Below, one piece after another: positions 6,318 to 8,639 of a stretch of DNA of 8,639 nt (positions are counted from its first letter, which is position 1; each line of letters begins with the position of its first letter). The notes beneath the pieces are model-generated. The model worked only from the letters and a program-made list of their open reading frames with translations, was not told the DNA's origin and ran no database searches. The DNA is taken from contig JAEZNF010000598.1 in NCBI GenBank assembly GCA_023441845.1, positions 1 to 8,639 of the forward strand, read 5' to 3'. A program made the position numbers and the translations under genes. The stretch comes from Bacillota bacterium (GTDB lineage Bacteria > Bacillota > Clostridia > Acetivibrionales > DSM-2933).

Positions 6318-7112
6318 TTGAACGTTATAGTATGTGTAAAGCAGGTTCCTGCGACAACCGAAGTTAAAATGAACAAGGAAACCAACACAATAATCCGTGA
6401 AGGAATAGAATCCATTATTAATCCATTTGACTCCTATGCCGTAGAAGAAGCCTTAAGAATCAAGGATAAGACAAACGGCAAGGTAACTGTAATAAGTATG
6501 GGTATACCTTCTGTTGCCGATCTTTTAAAAGAAACCATAGCCTTGGGGGTTGATGAAGCCGTATTGTTAAGTGACAGGGCTTTTGCCGGTGCAGACAGCC
6601 TTGCCACCTCCTATGCCCTTTCTATGGGGATCAGGAAAATAAGCAGCTATGATTTGATTATATGCGGCAAACAGGCGACCGACGGAGACACAGCCCAGGT
6701 TGGGCCAAGCCTGGCAGAGAAACTCGGAATACCTCATACAACATATGTAAGAAAGATTGAGGAAATCCGTGAGGGATATATAAGGTGCCAGAGAATGACC
6801 GAGGATGGTTATGAAACAATTGAAATGTCTCTGCCTGCTGTAATTACAGTTGTTAAGGAAATCAACGAACCAAGGCTCCCTTCCATAAAGGGCATGATGA
6901 GAGCAAAAAAGGCTGTAGTTACCGTTTGGACTGCCGATGACGTTGAGGCAGATAAAAATTTATGCGGTCTTACAGGGTCTCCGACTCAGGTTGTCAAGAC
7001 ATTTGTACCTGTTCACGAAGTACAGAGCGAAATGTTTACCGGTACTCCGCAGGAGCAGGCTAAAGGCCTTGCCGACAAGCTTTTAACAATTCAGTTCAAG
7101 ACGTGTAAATAA
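6318..7112 (+). CDS. etfB: Electron transfer flavoprotein beta subunit
   Basis: The 264-residue product begins MNVIVCVKQVPATTEVKMN, the canonical EtfB N-terminus. It includes SDRAFAGADSLATS (about 92-105) and QATDGDTAQVGPSLAEKL, the nucleotide/flavin-binding region typical of EtfB, and RMTEDGYETIEMSLPAVITV, which fits the EtfB family signature. With EtfA it forms the heterodimer that passes electrons to or from the acyl-CoA dehydrogenase. In bifurcating Etfs of anaerobes EtfB holds the second FAD (beta-FAD), which receives hydride from NADH, where ordinary Etfs hold AMP. The ADRAFAGAD/DGDTAQVGP-type motifs here look like the bifurcating group, but this is a judgement by eye. Translation starts at TTG (6318-6320), supported by the SD GAGGTG (6304-6309) 8 nt upstream and by the family N-terminus. 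The stop is 14 nt before etfA. Confidence 0.96.
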   Translation: MNVIVCVKQVPATTEVKMNKETNTIIREGIESIINPFDSYAVEEALRIKDKTNGKVTVISMGIPSVADLLKETIALGVDEAVLLSDRAFAGADSLATSYALSMGIRKISSYDLIICGKQATDGDTAQVGPSLAEKLGIPHTTYVRKIEEIREGYIRCQRMTEDGYETIEMSLPAVITVVKEINEPRLPSIKGMMRAKKAVVTVWTADDVEADKNLCGLTGSPTQVVKTFVPVHEVQSEMFTGTPQEQAKGLADKLLTIQFKTCK

Positions 7113-7126
7113 CGGAGGTAAATCAT

Positions 7127-8317
7127 ATGGCAAGTATAAATATTATTGCGGAAAAGTGTGTGGGCTGTGAATTATGCGTCGGAGGATGTCCGTTCGGCGC
7201 AATAAAGGTGGAAGAAAAAAGGGCTGTCATATCGGATAACTGTACCCTCTGCGGTGCTTGCGTATCTTCATGCAAGCTTAAAGCCATAGACTTTAAAAAG
7301 GATGAAACGGAAGGTGTCTCCGATTTATCTTCCTATAAGGGTGTCTGGGTTTTCGGAGAACAGAAAAACGGCATCCCTGCAAATGTAGCTCTTGAGCTTT
7401 TGGGAGAAGGCCGGAAGTTGGCCGTTCAACTGAATGTTCAATTATCGGCTGTCTTAATGGGTGAAAATATTGATAATACAGCTAAAACCCTGGTTTCCTA
7501 CGGAGCCGATAATGTATATATGGTAGATCACCCCTCCTTAAAGAACTTCAACGATGAATCTTATACCGATATTTTCGTCCAGTTGATAAAAAAATACAAA
7601 CCCGAAATTGTGCTTATGGGTGCCACAACTTACGGCAGATCCCTCGGCCCTCGTGTTTCATCAAGACTGAATACCGGACTGACTGCTGACTGTACAGGGC
7701 TTGAAATTGACCCTGAAAGAAAAATACTCCTTCAGACAAGGCCCGCATTCGGCGGAAACCTGATGGCCACCATAATATGCCCCAACCACAGGCCCCAGAT
7801 GTCCACAGTAAGGCCGAAAGTCATGAAAGCCCTTGAACAGGACAAATCGAGAAGCGGTGAAATAATAAGGCCTGATGTTGTAATTCCCGAAAACTTAAAG
7901 GTAAAAGTTCTTGATGTTGTAAACAACCTTTGTGAAATGGTCAACCTTACCGAAGCAGACATTATTGTATCGGCAGGACGAGGTATTGGTAATCCCAAAA
8001 ATCTGGCCCTTGTTGAAGAACTTGCACATGTTCTGGGTGCTGCCGTAGGCGCATCCCGTGCGGTTGTTGACGCAGGCTGGATTGAATATTCGCACCAGGT
8101 AGGCCAGACAGGTAAAACAGTCGGTCCGAAAGTATATTTTGCATGCGGTATTTCGGGAGCAATCCAGCATCTTGCAGGAATGTCCTCATCAGATACCATA
8201 ATTGCCATTAACAAAAATGCCGATGCCCCAATTTTCAGGATTGCCACCTTCGGTATAGTGGGCGATGTCCTTGAAGTTCTGCCTGCACTTATTAGTGAAT
8301 TCAAAACAAGACTTTAA
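7127..8317 (+). CDS. etfA: Electron transfer flavoprotein alpha subunit with N-terminal 2x[4Fe-4S] ferredoxin domain
   Basis: The 396-residue protein joins a bacterial ferredoxin domain (about 1-60) to a complete EtfA (about 65-396). Cluster ligands are C11, C14, C17, C21 and C39, C42, C45, C49, two full C-x2-C-x2-C-x3-C sets. The first set keeps the usual Pro after its last Cys; the second has Lys there. The EtfA part has the FAD-binding features SAGRGIGNPKN, GASRAVVDAGW, QVGQTGKTVGPK and the C-terminal signature YFACGISGAIQHLAGM ending IAINKNADAPIF. Ordinary EtfA subunits lack the ferredoxin head. It is known in CarE of caffeyl-CoA reductase and LctC of lactate dehydrogenase/Etf complexes of Acetobacterium, where electron bifurcation links NADH and ferredoxin. 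I infer the same kind of role here. The SD GGAGG (7114-7118) is 8 nt before the ATG; the gene ends with tandem stops TAATAA and a strong hairpin. Confidence 0.96.
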   Translation: MASINIIAEKCVGCELCVGGCPFGAIKVEEKRAVISDNCTLCGACVSSCKLKAIDFKKDETEGVSDLSSYKGVWVFGEQKNGIPANVALELLGEGRKLAVQLNVQLSAVLMGENIDNTAKTLVSYGADNVYMVDHPSLKNFNDESYTDIFVQLIKKYKPEIVLMGATTYGRSLGPRVSSRLNTGLTADCTGLEIDPERKILLQTRPAFGGNLMATIICPNHRPQMSTVRPKVMKALEQDKSRSGEIIRPDVVIPENLKVKVLDVVNNLCEMVNLTEADIIVSAGRGIGNPKNLALVEELAHVLGAAVGASRAVVDAGWIEYSHQVGQTGKTVGPKVYFACGISGAIQHLAGMSSSDTIIAINKNADAPIFRIATFGIVGDVLEVLPALISEFKTRL

Positions 8318-8326
8318 TAATATTTT

Positions 8327-8374
8327 CTTGATAAATAAGGCCGGTTCTTATTTTAACCGGTCTTATTTATTAAG
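8327..8374 (+). terminator. Long hairpin terminator of the acyl-CoA dehydrogenase/etf operon
   Basis: Bases 8327-8346 pair with 8355-8374 over 20 positions (two G-U pairs) around an 8-nt loop. The GC-rich core is GGCCGGTT/AACCGGTC. The 3' arm contains TCTTATTTATT, and no pure T run follows. It lies 10 nt after the etfA stop. Because both arms are AT-rich at the base, it may also act on minus-strand transcripts. Confidence 0.8.
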
Positions 8375-8450
8375 TGCCATTCCTTATTATTCCTGATTCT
8401 TAAGAATATTTCTTAATCCATATAAATCAGTAAATGATTATGATTATATA

Positions 8451-8478
8451 TTGAAAAATTTAATTTTCGTGATATTGT
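8451..8478 (+). promoter_or_regulatory. Candidate extended -10 promoter toward the right edge
   Basis: TTGAAA (8451-8456) is followed after 16 nt by TATTGT (8473-8478), which is preceded by TGA and so forms an extended -10 (TGnTATTGT). A transcript from here would begin inside or just before the GC-rich inverted repeat at 8488-8547 and run toward the possible gene start at 8585. The -10 matches consensus at four of six positions, so this is tentative. Confidence 0.35.
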
Positions 8479-8555
8479 ATAAGGCTGGTCATTACGCTTC
8501 GCTTCATTGCTCGCCTGTGCATCCTAGTGCAGCGTGGCGTAATTGACTTTACAAT
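8474..8555. repeat. GC-rich nested inverted repeat (small repeat element or structured leader)
   Basis: GTCATTACGC (8488-8497) pairs with GCGTAATTGAC (8537-8547) with a single bulged base. An outer pair ATTGTA/TACAAT (8474-8479, 8550-8555) flanks it. The 39-nt interior can form a further stem CTGTGC/GTGCAG (8515-8520 with 8526-8531, two G-U pairs) and contains CGCTT twice in tandem (8495-8504). The interior is visibly GC-rich in otherwise AT-rich DNA, and I see no reading frame across it. It could be a palindromic interspersed repeat, a miniature transposon remnant or the folded leader of a downstream gene. Confidence 0.5.
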
Positions 8556-8584
8556 TGGAATAATCAGGAGTTAAATAGCATCGA

Positions 8585-8639
8585 ATGGTTGACATAAAAT
8601 ACATTTGCAACAATGAAAAAAGTGATGGTATAAATAAAA
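8585..8639 (+). CDS. Possible start of an unidentified gene, cut by the window end
   Basis: From ATG 8585 the frame stays open for 18 codons to the window end (MVDIKYICNNEKSDGINK). An in-frame TAG at 8576-8578 fixes this as the first available ATG. An SD-like AGGAG (8566-8570) lies 14 nt upstream, which is long. I do not recognise the peptide and the stretch is too short to prove coding. The same bases also contain promoter-like hexamers, so this is only a candidate. Confidence 0.3.
   Translation, partial: MVDIKYICNNEKSDGINK

Noticed and set aside
7732..8304. A 190-codon open frame on the minus strand
   Set aside because: It lies wholly antisense to etfA, whose product is unmistakable, has no SD or family motif, and its composition reflects the complement of coding sequence.
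5072..8317. Canonical butyrate (bcs) operon
   Set aside because: Crotonase, 3-hydroxybutyryl-CoA dehydrogenase and thiolase genes are absent on both sides in the window, and EtfA carries an extra ferredoxin domain unlike the usual Bcd partner.
8589..8634. Promoter at the right edge (TTGACA at 8589, or TTGCAA 8605-8610 with TGGTATAAA at 8626-8634)
   Set aside because: TTGACA has no -10 at the right distance. The second pair (18-nt spacer, extended -10) is plausible but overlaps the possible reading frame at 8585, and the window ends before this can be decided.

Overview
The window looks like chromosome of a low-GC, Gram-positive anaerobe of the Clostridia. The evidence is AT-rich intergenic DNA, near-consensus Shine-Dalgarno (SD) sites (AGGAGG types), sigma-A-like promoters, a TTG start, and above all an electron-transfer flavoprotein whose alpha subunit carries a bacterial 2x[4Fe-4S] ferredoxin head, an arrangement typical of strict anaerobes. 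I cannot name the species from sequence alone.

Left part (1-1142): the 5' end of a metallophosphoesterase gene (SbcD/Mre11-like active-site motifs) leaves the window on the minus strand. A divergent promoter region separates it from a small orphan gene on the plus strand encoding a three-helix membrane protein, which ends at a strong hairpin terminator (1005-1038).

Middle part (1142-4816, minus strand): a three-gene operon encodes a MacB/FtsX-type ABC transporter with two different permeases followed by one ATPase. A good promoter lies just upstream (4788-4816). The genes are tightly packed: 11 nt and 5 nt gaps, with each downstream SD inside or touching the end of the gene before it. In both permeases the SD evidence moves the start inward of the longest reading frame. 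A small lipoprotein gene on the same strand follows after 187 nt, with no obvious terminator between, and may be a fourth member. No adaptor, outer-membrane partner or two-component system is in view, so the substrate is unknown.

Right part (4738-8374, plus strand): after a 334-nt divergent intergenic region with a terminator-like tandem hairpin comes acyl-CoA dehydrogenase - etfB - etfA. Together these encode a short-chain acyl-CoA dehydrogenase/EtfAB complex. The ferredoxin domain on EtfA and the gene order match the CarCDE-type caffeyl-CoA reductase of Acetobacterium. Electron-bifurcating (NADH-driven) enoyl-CoA reduction linked to ferredoxin is therefore a reasonable inference, but the acyl substrate is undetermined. 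The usual butyrate-pathway partners (crotonase, 3-hydroxybutyryl-CoA dehydrogenase, thiolase) are not in the window. The operon ends at a 20-bp hairpin.

Right edge (8375-8639): AT-rich DNA holds a promoter-like site, then a locally GC-rich nested inverted repeat (8474-8555) that is either a small repeat element or a structured leader, then a possible gene start that runs out of the window.

Nothing here is demonstrably a new system. The most informative items are the ferredoxin-fused Etf complex with an unassigned acyl-CoA dehydrogenase, the two-permease ABC operon with its tiny repeat-containing lipoprotein, and the GC-rich inverted repeat at the right edge.
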